Shown piece by piece: positions 12,801 to 24,400 of a stretch of DNA of 64,000 nt. Source of the DNA: Lamellibrachia columna (lineage: Eukaryota > Annelida > Polychaeta > Sabellida > Siboglinidae); the NCBI GenBank assembly GCA_963662155.1, contig OY759263.1, positions 19,183,047 to 19,247,046 of the forward strand. Reading direction: 5' to 3'. Below the pieces are notes generated by a model that searched no databases, was not told the DNA's origin, and was given only the letters and a program-made list of their open reading frames with translations. Both the position numbers and the translations under genes were made by a program. Position 1 is the stretch's first letter. Every line of letters starts with the position of its first letter.

Positions 12801-13373
12801 AGTAGTAATTGATCTATCTAACTATATTATCATGTAGCAGTATATGTTTGAAGTTCTGGAGGGTGTTTTGCTCATTTTGGCGGGAAATAAAACATGTAAA
12901 CAAACTTGCAGTGATAGCGTGACTGACCTGTCAAACGATGTTCTAGCAGACAAGACGAAGAAAGGCATCCATTACTCGCATTAGCTCAAAGCTGACAATC
13001 TTACACTTACACTACACAAGTTAATATGATTTACTCTGTGCTTTCTGATTGCTTTTCATTATAATTAAGTACTATCATAGTCGTGGATATGACTTGTGTA
13101 TAGTGACTATAATGACTAGTAATGTAAATATTTGATTATTCCAAATTTTTCTATTTTGGATATGATGTTGAGTGAAGATGTATGAAACTCTAAAAATGAT
13201 GTACAACTGATAGCTGGTATACAATATTGTGTCAGAATGGTTATTCACTCAAAGATCTACACATACTGACACCAGCATACTTGTAATGTACATATTTATA
13301 ATAGTTGTTTCTTATTTTAACTACTAATACACCCAGATAATACAAAAAGTATGACAATAAAAGCTTACATTTC
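12801..13373. other. Spacer, nothing recognised
   Basis: No gene or repeat recognised. Confidence 0.45.
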
Positions 13374-15010
13374 ATCCTACACGATACACGTCAAATATTC
13401 ATCTTGAATCAGCATGTTTTCAGATGTGAAAAGGTTTCTGTCAAAATCTGTTTAATAGTTTGCAGTTAAAACCTTGTAAACAATATTTTCATATATATAT
13501 AATAATGCTAATGACCTATACATGTCAATCATGCTTAGAAATAGACACAGAGTTAAAAATATCTCTGCAGGGTATATATTGTTTTCTTTTTCTTTTTACC
13601 AACTGCTCCTGTATAAATGTGCAACATAAGTGAAAAATAGCACTGTTTACAGCTCTCATGACCCCACACAGGTTGAGAACATTTAGTACTTCCACAATAT
13701 GTAAAAAACAAATTGGCAATTTTTTAGGCCAGGTACACTTTTTAGCAAAAATAGAAAAAGGCGTTTTGAAAATGTTGATGGGGGCGTCTTTAAAGTGCTC
13801 TAACATGAAAACTAATTAACGTACAACCATACAACTGATACCATGATGTAGCATAATAATATATCTTTCCAATGATCTTCATCCTACATGATACACATGT
13901 AAAATATTCATCTTGCATTAGCGTGTGTTCAGCTGTGAACAGGCTTCTGTAAAAATCTGCATAATAGTTTGCAGTTAAAAAAACTTTGTAAAAAATATTT
14001 TTCATATACATAATAATGCTAATGACCTATACATGTCAAACGTGCTGAGAAGCTGACACTGATGTTTACAAAATGTTTCTGTAGGGTATATAATGTTTTT
14101 CTTACATTTTGCCAACGGCCCCTATATAAATGTGTAAAATAAATGAAAAATAGTACTGCCTACAGCTCTCTTGCAACAAAAATAATGGAGGCACTGGTTT
14201 GAATGACCCCCACACAGGTTTAGAACATTGAGTACTTCCACAATATGTTAAAAAAATTACATTAACATTAATATTAGTAAATTTGTTAGGCCAGGTACAC
14301 TTTTTTAATCAAAATAGAAAAACGTGTTTTGGAAATGTTGACGTGGGAGGTCTTTAAAGTGCTCTTACATGAAAATTAATTAACATACAGCCATACAACT
14401 GATTCCATGATGTATCTTAATAATATATCTTTCCAACGATCTTTATCCTACATGATACACATGTAAAATATTCATCTTGCATCAGCATGTCTTCAGCTGT
14501 GAACAGGCTTCTGTAAAAATACATAATAGTTTGCAGTTTTTAAAAATCTTGTAAAAAATATTTTTTACATATATAATAATGCTAATGACCTGTACATGTC
14601 AAACATGCTTAGAAGCAGACACTGGGTTTAAAAATCTATCTGTAGGGTATATACTGTGGTTGTTTTTTACTTTTTACCAACCGCCCCTGTAAAAATGTGC
14701 AAAATAAAAAATAGCACTGTTTACAGCTCTCTTGCAACAAAAATAATGGATGCACTGGTAAGAATGACCCCCATACAGGTTGGGAACATTGAGTACTTCC
14801 ACAATATGAAAAAAATACATTAACATTAATATTAGTAAATTTGTTAGGCCAGGTACACAATTAACAGTTTTGATCAAAATAGAAAAAAAACGTGTTTTGA
14901 AAACGTTGACGGGGGGTGTCTTTAAAGTGATCTAACATGAAAACTAATTGACATACATTCCATACAACTGATACTATAATGTATCTTATTAATAGACCTT
15001 TCCAACGATG
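13374..15010. repeat. Tandem triplication of a ~505-570-bp unit
   Basis: Three consecutive copies start near 13374, 13880 and 14446. Each holds CATCCTACA(C/T)GATACACRT, AATATTCATCTTG, TAATAATGCTAATGACC and GGCCAGGTACAC in the same order. They differ by many substitutions and small indels, so the duplication is not recent. Copies 2 and 3 share an extra segment (GCAACAAAAATAATGGA.GCACTGG) that copy 1 lacks, so they are more closely related. Confidence 0.85.
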
Positions 15011-15149
15011 TATTATACTTTGCAATAACTTAATTATCTCAAAACGGTCCAGCATAGCTATACTCCCTATACTATAGGCATAGGCATAGCCATAGGCCAT
15101 AGCTAGTCATAGCGAGACTTCCGAACAATTCAACAAGTGATAAAAAATT

Positions 15150-15475
15150 TCGTTGTTCGACCAACTAACAGTTTGTTTGCGCTCAACCGATGAAATCATT
15201 GCTAGAGATTTACAATATCGATCTACTACGCAGTTTTCTTCGATTGTTTGGTCGAAAATTGTATATAAAGTGCGGAGTGCGAAGTCAGTGCCGCCTTCTG
15301 CCGTGTAATTCAGTCAAGTTTGCCACCTTTGTCCGGAAGAGGGCCAAAGTGGCCGCGCATGTGCAGTAATGACATACCTGAGCGAAAATGGCAGCGTTGG
15401 CTAACTAAACTCGTTTTTGTTGATAGATCGAAAGCTGTAATTTTGACATTTATCGACACGACAATACCACCAGCT
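15150..15475 (+). promoter_or_regulatory. Candidate core promoter and 5' UTR of DYNC2I1
   Basis: This stretch is visibly richer in CG dinucleotides than its surroundings and contains a TATA-like box, TATATAAAG at 15262-15270. A pyrimidine-A initiator-like TCAGT follows at about 15285, at the usual spacing. It lies just upstream of the candidate first coding exon. An upstream ATG at 15359 is in frame with the proposed start at 15476 with no stop between, so a 39-residue longer N-terminus is possible. The TATA box may be chance in AT-rich DNA; nothing here proves transcription. Confidence 0.4.
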
Positions 15476-15493
15476 ATGCCTTCGGGATCTCGG
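15476..15493 (+). CDS. DYNC2I1: DYNC2I1 exon 1 coding part (candidate)
   Basis: Reads MPSGSR and is followed by a GTATGA donor in phase 0. Joined to the next exon it gives [17 protein letters not shown], matching the family's usual short start before DTWKADDL. The homologous exon is tiny in the human gene too. The in-frame ATG at 15359 could be used instead. The call rests on length, phase and the CpG-rich context, not on strong homology. Confidence 0.6.
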
Positions 15494-18400
15494 GTATGAT
15501 TGATGTACACATACTTACGTTAAATAAACAGAACGTTAAGCTATTTTGCCAAATTGTACGAAAGAAGCACCGTTTCCACCGACGCTTCTCTCGAATTCCG
15601 ATGCCGATTGCGATGGCGGCGACGTTTGCCGTTTAAACAGTCGGCGTTTGAACTGTTTTGACATTTGACCGGAACAAATTATTTTCCCATATGTCCTGAC
15701 ATGTTTGCTTTATCGTTAGGCTGTGTCTAGTTGTAAATTGTGGCATATGCGTATTACGTCAAAAGGTGCTAGCTCTCAAGACAAAAGTTTGATGAAACGT
15801 TAAAAATATAACACCATTTCAAAATAAATGTTTAATTCGGAAGTCACCTTTTGAGTTTGTTATTAATAAAACGATAATAAAAACATGTTTGCTAATTTTA
15901 AATTTTACTTATTGCCAATAATATTGGGACTTTGCAACATCTCCACTGGAATGTACGTTTCGGTAATCGTTTACTTAACTGGCCTAAATTATTAGGACTT
16001 TATGCCGTCGGTTTTTCCAGCATTTTTGTACCTGAATGCGTTCCTTACATTATTCCGCATATGTTCCACTAAAAAAATTTCATATATTCTTTAAAAATAT
16101 TGTGTTTTAGGCCACTTTTAATCAGTTTTACACATCAAAACAGCGGAACCAATTGCATGATAAACATGGCGCGTGTGCGATTTGCGCATTAGTCACGCCT
16201 CGGTGCCATCAGAACCGCGAAGGCGATCTTTGTGTATCGCACGTACAATTACGCATCGTAAAAAAATTAGATAAAAAAAGAGAAAGTAAGCTAAAAAAAA
16301 ATTTCAAACAAAAGAATTCTACAAAAAATAAAAAAATTCTCCCCAGTTTTTATATTAAATTATATGCATATTCATATTTTTGGGGTACACCAAATACATA
16401 TTTAGTTTTTTCAATAATTCTAAACTGGTGAGTAACCAAACCACATATGTATTGCTTTTCACGTATATGCTGTGTCTATGTGCAGTTGTAGTATCACAGA
16501 TTTGTCTGTATACACATTTCTTGATCGAATGACTGATAACACATTCACAGCTCACATCCAGCGGATACATAATCCTGTGCATTCAATGTGTATTCGATGG
16601 TTATACGCTCGTCACGGCAGTTCGTGCAAATGCTACACAATTTCTTTTGTGCAACTGCCTCGGACCGAGGCCCTCAGTGCGCGGAAGAAAGCCACACGAT
16701 GTAAATACTTACTAAATAGTGTTATTATTTAGGCTTGGGCAAGGATTTCCTACAGCAATTTACCTTATTCCTTCCATCCTGTCTCCCTATGTCCCGTCTC
16801 CTTCCGTCCCGTCTCCCTACGACCTGCCACCTTACCTCCTCTCAACCTCCTCCCAGGCTGAGGTGAGTTCACCCTAGCATCTCTCTCGTCGTCTTCCCCC
16901 ACTTTATCCACTGTCCCCTCACCAGAACCACTGGCACAAACCACCTGCTCCCTTCCCACCACTGCCACAACGAGCAGCCTCAGCTGTTCTAACTCCAATT
17001 CAAGTTCCTTCATCCTCGTACATCCCCTACACTCAAAACTATAACTATCCGTCTGAACCTCAGCCAAGGACTTCTCACACCCGGACTTGACGAAGTCCAC
17101 CCAGTTGCTGCAACTACTGCATATTAAATGCCTAGTGGCCTTTAGTTCTTTACATATAACTGGCCATTGATGGTAATGGTAATTACTGCCCTTGGATGGC
17201 CAACCCTCGAACGAAGGCGCATTATCAAACAAGCCACTACCTTCTACAAAATTCTAAACAACATTATTGAGATCACCCCCCCTCCGGGCCTACTAACTCG
17301 CTCTCGAACCCGTGGACAATACATAGCCCCCAAGTGTCGTATAAATGCAATGGTCTTTTCATTTTATCCCAGAGCCATTCGCATATGGAATATGATTTCA
17401 TCAAAAATTACCAACATAAAAAACCCAAAATCATTTCAAGAAGCTATTATGGAACTCCCTTTCACCACACCTCCTCACCTAAACTGCCTTTAAAACACAG
17501 TGCTCAGCGTAAACTTATCCATGGTGTGGGTATGGAGACTGTCTATGTGTGCATGTGGCAAGGCAGCGACAGTATCCATACATACAACCAACCTATTAAA
17601 AATGTTCGTTAAACATCCTATACATAAAATAAATAAAACTATCAGATAAAAACCATTTCAGCAACATAAATGATACTAGTCTTTTAATCGAACGTACCAC
17701 CCACAGCGCATGCGCACAGTCCACCACAAACTCCTGCGTTAGCCCAAGTTTGGGCTGTTTGGAGTAAACCACTTGAGACTTGAGATGATAATGAAACTGA
17801 CAATGATGGCTTGTAATGATAATGAAAAGTTATGTAGTCCCATAATGATAATAATACATTTCTGTTTTTACGTAATTATTGTGGCAAGGATACTGAATAC
17901 TCTATGACGACTCCATCCCTTTAAGAAAGCTAAATAACTGTAAACTTTTGTGTTTTATTTATTACACGTCAAAATCACACTAGCAGTTACAATAGTGTAG
18001 CACGTGGATTCATTAATTACTAATATGTTAATTAATGTTATATTTTGTTGAATGTGTGTATGCGCAATGACAGGATGCTTTTAATTCACATGTATTATGA
18101 GAAAGTAATTACTGTTATTTAATATGAACAATTACAATTATTTCTGAGCTATATCTTCTTCTTCCCATTAATCACTGGCAAGGCGGTACTACATCACGAT
18201 TTCGCAGAAACGGACAACACAGAATACCTCCCTCCCTCACTCTCCCCCTCCCTCCCTCCCCCTCCCTCCCCATCAGAAGGAAACCAGACATGCAATATCA
18301 GCATAATTTAAAAACAACCTTTGTTCACCAAACTACAGATCATTTAACCCTACATTCTTTTTAATTTAATTATAGTAACAATACCCCTCCCCATCAGAAG

Positions 18401-21400
18401 GAAACCAGACATGGAATATCAGCATAATTTAACAAAAAAACCTTTGCTCACCAAACGACAGATAATTTAATCCCTGCATTATTTTTAATTTAATTATATT
18501 AACAATGACATGCAGTGAATTTTCCATTTAAAGATGCACATGACATGCAATATCAGTATCATTTTTAATTACAAAAACAATAATCTTTGTTCACCAAATG
18601 ACAGATAATTTAACCCATGCATTCTTTTAAATTTAATTATATTAACAATGACATGCAATGAGATGTCCCCTTGTAGTTGCGCATAACATCTAATATCGAC
18701 CACATAATTTTCATACAAATAATATTTGCAACATCAAATATTTCATTAAATAAAATATGAAATATTACGTTAGAAGTGACTGTATGTGCTCTACAAATGT
18801 TGCGTTTAATATGAAAACTGTGGAGAATGTTTTAATTTTTTTTCTAGAATTTCTTCGTTTGAAACATTTTTGGAGCCTATTTTCTAAATGTTTTCTCTTC
18901 ATTTTTTTACGTTGCGTAATTGTATGCCCAATACACACAAACATTGCCTTCGCGGTTCTGATGGCACCGAGGCGTGTCTAATGCGCAAATCACACACGCG
19001 CCATGTTTATCATGCAATCAGTTCCGCTGTTTTGAGGTGTAAAACTGATTAAAAGTGGCCTAAAACACAATATTTTTAAATACATGAACTTTTTTACTGG
19101 AACATATGCAGAATGATGTAAGGAACGCATTCAGGTACAAAAATGCTGTAAAAACCGTCTGCATAAACCTCTAATAATTTAGGCCAGTTAAGTAAACGAT
19201 TACCTACGTTTCTTAGGTATACCGTTTCTTATGACGCCCAAACCTGCATAAAACTAAAATAGGAAAGTAATTTCATCATTCAACATTGTTTCTGATGTAG
19301 AGTGCCTAAACACGAGGTCCTAAGCTGGAAGTTTTGCAACTGATAATATGAAATTAGACTATTTTGTAGTGTACACTTTGGTGTCACCAGTAACGTCCAT
19401 TCCCTATGTCTTTGCATCACATCACAAACCAAATTATGCCAATTAATCAAGCCAAAATTCTATAAAAAAAAATGTCATCTAAACAACGGAAAGCTGGTTA
19501 AAACTGCTTCCTCGACTGATTAAGCCTATCGCAAATCCAATTCAATGGTGTCCAAATAGTTTAGGCAACATCTACAGTCAATTTAATAAAAAAAATGCCT
19601 ATTTTTGTTCAAATCATTAAAAGAATTTACTTTAGTCATTAAATCTGGTAAGGATAAAAATAGTGGATATCGAAAATGGTAAACACTGTGTGGGTCAATG
19701 CATGAGTTCCATCCTCTCGCCGGTCACATGACAAAGTTAAAAAATTTCACCAGGAAGAAAATCGTGATTTTTCAGCAATTCTATTTTCATTTCAGTTAAT
19801 GCTTAAACAAGCATTAACTAATTTAATAGTTTGTCTGGTGATTTCACAAAAAAAACTACATACAAAAGTTGCACAAATGAGCAGGGTTGACTGAATTACT
19901 TTAATTTTGTACTTGAGTAAAAAATAAAAGTAATTCACCTAAAGACTACTTGAGTAAAAATAAAATTACTTTGTAAAAAAAAAGTACTTGAGTAAAAAGT
20001 AAAACTACTTTTCAAAAGTACTTGAGTGAAAAGTAAAACTACTTTTCAAAAGTACTTGAAGTAGAAGTAAAAGTACAACACTTAGAAATAACAACAAAAT
20101 CATGAGTAATATTATATAAATTACACAACTTGCATCTGACAATGACAATATAACAATGTGCTCCCAGATAGCCTTAGCTGGTAAATCGGTCTGTCACCCT
20201 TGAACATGGTGCTCACTTGGATGCTTGGAAAAATTACATTATCTTTAATGAGAGCTAACAACATCAAATAATTTCAGTTAAATACAGAACTTAATTAATG
20301 ATGAGGCACAATCTGTCTTTTTATTGACCTGTTCCACTGGGGCATGGGAGGAGCTAGATTGTACAACATGATATGTATACACAGATGTGTATCTGAGTAG
20401 GTAGAGGGTCAGTCCAGTACTAGTACTAGCCTCTCAGGGAAACTGGTCAGAGGTAATACAGCCTAGCATTGCCCATAATAAAATTAACAAAGACATTTGA
20501 TGCTTAGTGATGAAGCCATCTGGCTTGTGAACACCCACCTTCTCATGTCTTCCCAGACATGTCTTATCAGCTCACACAAACATTGAAACAACACGCTTTA
20601 GCAGCTAGCTGTGTTGGTTACCTGGTACCAGCTGGTGCTAGAATTGATCAGAAGACAGTGACCTGTCGGGGCCCCTGTCCTTGTCCTTGAAAGCTTGATA
20701 TTATTTATGGGTCAGCTTGAATAATCCATTGCTGGGAAAAGATGCTGCCAAATGGCAGAGTATCAATTCTTTACTGTTTAGTTCTGTAGAGTAATCATTG
20801 TGAATTTAGTAAACATCTCAATAAGAATTTTTATTTGTGAAAGTAAAATGCTGTTTAATGCTGAAGTAAGCCGGTAAGGCTGACAATGCCAATGGGCGAA
20901 AATCGGTTCTCTTTCTCGATCCACGATGCGTGCTTGCTCACGAATATCAGAATTGTGTCAGTGTATGGGGATTATCAATACATTGTCGAAATTGCAAATT
21001 TTAATATTTATAATATGTATTGGAAACTTACTGATTAATAGTTTATATGGTGCAACGGAGACATTTGCATCGTTGTATGCTCGAAGTGACATTTCATGTC
21101 AACGGCCTTGACCTGACCTATGGCAATATTGGACTTCGTTCACTGACGTAGATATAAAACAGTGGGTACGTCGATTTCCCGAAGAGAGGTATGCATGCAA
21201 ATATGATCGCGAATTGGCATGCGATTGAATGATATTAATAGCTTTTGACCTGGCGACTACGAACAGTTTTTGAAATGTCATTGACGGTGGAGCGCCACCG
21301 GCAGCAACGGTTTCGCCAAAAAAATGTAACGAAAATATATTGCAAAGTAAATAAAAGTAACGGAGTAAAAAGTCGCGTTACTTTGGATAAAACTACTTTG

Positions 21401-24400
21401 TTACAAGTAAAAGTATTTAGTCAAAATTCTACTTCGTTACATGCCAATTACTTGAAATAACTACTCAAGTATTGTAACAAAGTACTTTTACTTCATTACA
21501 TGTCAATCCTGCAAATGAGCTAGCATGTTGCAGTGGATACTAGGTAGGCCTGTTTTTTTTTTAAATTTATTTTAAATGACTCTACCAAAAAATCGAATTC
21601 ATTAAGCACCTTTAAAAAATGTGAGCCAATCTGAGTGAGAATGGATGTTTAACTCGGAAAGTAGTGACATCAATAAAAATTTACTTGTACCACTGATTTG
21701 TCACCTGGATAGGTAAATTCAACTGAGGGATTTGGGATGGGGAGCCATCTTTATTTAGTCAAAAACTTTAATTAATGATGGAATTGCCATAACAAAATTA
21801 CGACGCGTTTTTGCAGAAAACAAATATATTTTTATATGCTTTTTCATAACACAGACATCAAACATATTGTCATGATTCCTTAAGGGGGCAGCCATGGCCT
21901 AGTGGTTAAGGTGTTGGACTCTAAATTCTAGGGTTGTGAGTTCAAGACCCACACTGGGCACGGTTCGTTTTCGAAGCTTAGGCAATTTCGTTTACCCTAC
22001 TTTGCCTCAGTCTACTCAGCTGCAAATGAGTACAAACACTGTTTGGAAGGTACCTGCGATGGACTAGTGTCCTGTCCAGGAGAGTCAGTATAACTGCACT
22101 CTAAGTTGCTTCGCACTACAGAAACCAGGTTTAAACACTGGCCATATAAGCCTTCGTGGCTTCCTAAGGCGTAATGCCTAGGGGATGACTTTACTACTTA
22201 CTACTCCTTAGACGACCTGAACATTGTAACAATTAACCAGGATGATAAAATTACGTGTTTCATTTTTGTAGTGGGAATAATGTTTTTAGTATGTCCATTC
22301 CATGTTTTTTCGGCTCCCGGTTATAAACACTTTTTGGTCCTGTTTAGATGTTCTTTGGTGTACTAAATAAGCAAGATTTCACCTTTCATTTGCACGTTTG
22401 ATTTCTTTGTTCTGTTAGTTATTGTTGAATGGCTGTCAGTCAATGCTGAGAGTGGGTCCCCACATCATATTTCGCTTGTTGATTTAATTTTCACCCATTT
22501 TTCGAATCTTTGATTTATCAAACTCTCCAACAACCAGAATTATGTCTCATTTGTTTTTTTATTCAATGTTCATTTACACTGTACATGCAATATATGCTTT
22601 AATGGCAATAATTATGCTTTAATGGTAAACCACCACCATCTCCCAGCGCCACCTTTTGAGAATGGCTATGATACTTTTGCATACAGCCTGTATACTGATT
22701 ACCCTTTTTAACAATAAACGTATGTATTGGTACAAGCAATTATTACATGGGTAATTGCTACAGATAATGCTCTGTTTAAAGTGATATACACAGTCCTGCA
22801 CAGTGTGACGTCCAATGCAATAAAAACCAGTATCACACTGTTACACATGCACGCCTATGAATTAATTCAAAGGACGCTTACCATATAATGCGTAAATTAC
22901 TGTTTTATTGCATTAAATGTAATACCTGTTGTTGCTTCAGCAAGCTCGCCCAATACAACATACTGAAGTAACTTGTGCATAAAGGCCAGTGTCGTTCAAT
23001 AAATGTGTAATATTAATTCAAGCCAATCTTTATTCTGTTCTTCCACTCTCTCTCTCTCTCCCCCTCTCTCTCTCTCCCCCCCTCCCCCATTCTCTCTCTC
23101 TGTCCCTTCCCACTTTCTATCTCTGCCCATCTCTCTTTGTACCAAAGGGTCATCATACAAGATAAACAGGCAGTTGTCTTTTTGGTTACAGAGTAAAGAG
23201 GACACGTGGAAGGCGGATGATCTTGGGACAGCCCTACGAGTGAGCAACATATGGGATAATTTTTCACTTCCATTGCACAAAAACACAACATGAAGACCGT
23301 TATCAGAAATGTCTTCAGAAAAGGCTTCTTCATGTTTTGAATATTATTGGGCTATCAAGACAAAATGCAATTTTTGTTTTATATTCATATGCAAAATTAT
23401 TTTTAAAGACAATTCTCATTTGAGAATGCTAACGAAAGTTGGTTATTCAATTTGGTAATGTTCCTTTCCATTCTTGAATACTGACACAGTCAACATTCCA
23501 TAAGTGGCTGAGTATCAATATTTACCCATGCTGGCTTTATTACTAGTTATTCCTGTCTAGTTTATATTGTGTAAAATATAGAGATGTAAAGGTTAAGGGT
23601 GATAAGAAAATGTACATGTCAGCAAGAACTAAACGTGAGTAGTTATTGATGTATGACACCAACATTAAATGCCTGCATTTATACATTTATCATGGCAATA
23701 ATTATGATGTCTTATATGGCACCAGTATATGCCTAGATCTGGGGCTTTGCTCCATTATCAAATGCAGCGCCTGTCCTACACACAGATGGTACAGCGTGAG
23801 TTAGTTTGTGAGTCCGCAACATGTTATATATCTACTCCCTGTGTGGAGTTTACTTTCTTTACTTTAGACACCAGGCAGGTAGAACAGACCTGCATTCTCT
23901 TATCTCCTCTCGACTGACTCTGGTGCTCTAGCTGCAATTCTATTGCTCCCCGTTCTTCTGCTAGGGAAAGAAGGATGACCGAAGGAGGTCGGACGACCGA
24001 AAGAGATCTGATAAGGACGTCAGGGAACGGAGAAAGACTGATAAAGGTAAAGTTCGGTTTTAGCACTCTTGTTTAATCGTGAATTATAACCATTATGACG
24101 GCAAGAGCTAAATGCTATTTATTTCAAGTATGGTTGTGTAAAAAAAATTAAGATTTAGGGGTAGATAAGGTAAGGATTTTCTACAGAAATTGGCCTTATT
24201 TCTGCGTGTCCGCCAGACATTATTATTAAATATTTTGGAATAAAATTGACATCACTACAACATCATTATGTTGTCTATTCATGGATCCAATTTCTATGTG
24301 ACAACTCCAAAATGACGAGTTCAGCAAGCTTTAAAAAAACTTATGAATACACGATCTACTGGCCGTGGCAATCTGCCGCCTGCTCTAAGGCGCTATGCTG

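Larger units (their letters stand above)
15962..19204. mobile_element. DNA transposon with ~400-bp terminal inverted repeats and 8-bp target duplication
   Basis: The arms at 15962-16365 and 18805-19204 are reverse complements over most of their length (GGTAATCGTTTACTTAACTG at the outer left end). Both outer ends are flanked by TACGTTTC (15954-15961 and 19205-19212). No transposase frame is seen; the interior holds a LINE-A insertion and a 120-bp tandem repeat. An 8-bp duplication fits hAT, Merlin or P-like elements, but the GGTAATCG terminus is not a typical hAT end. The class is left open. Confidence 0.82.

Noticed and set aside
15110..15852. Possible MITE with GACTTCCGAA ends around the candidate promoter
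   Set aside because: Only about 10 bases match at the ends and no flanking duplication was found.
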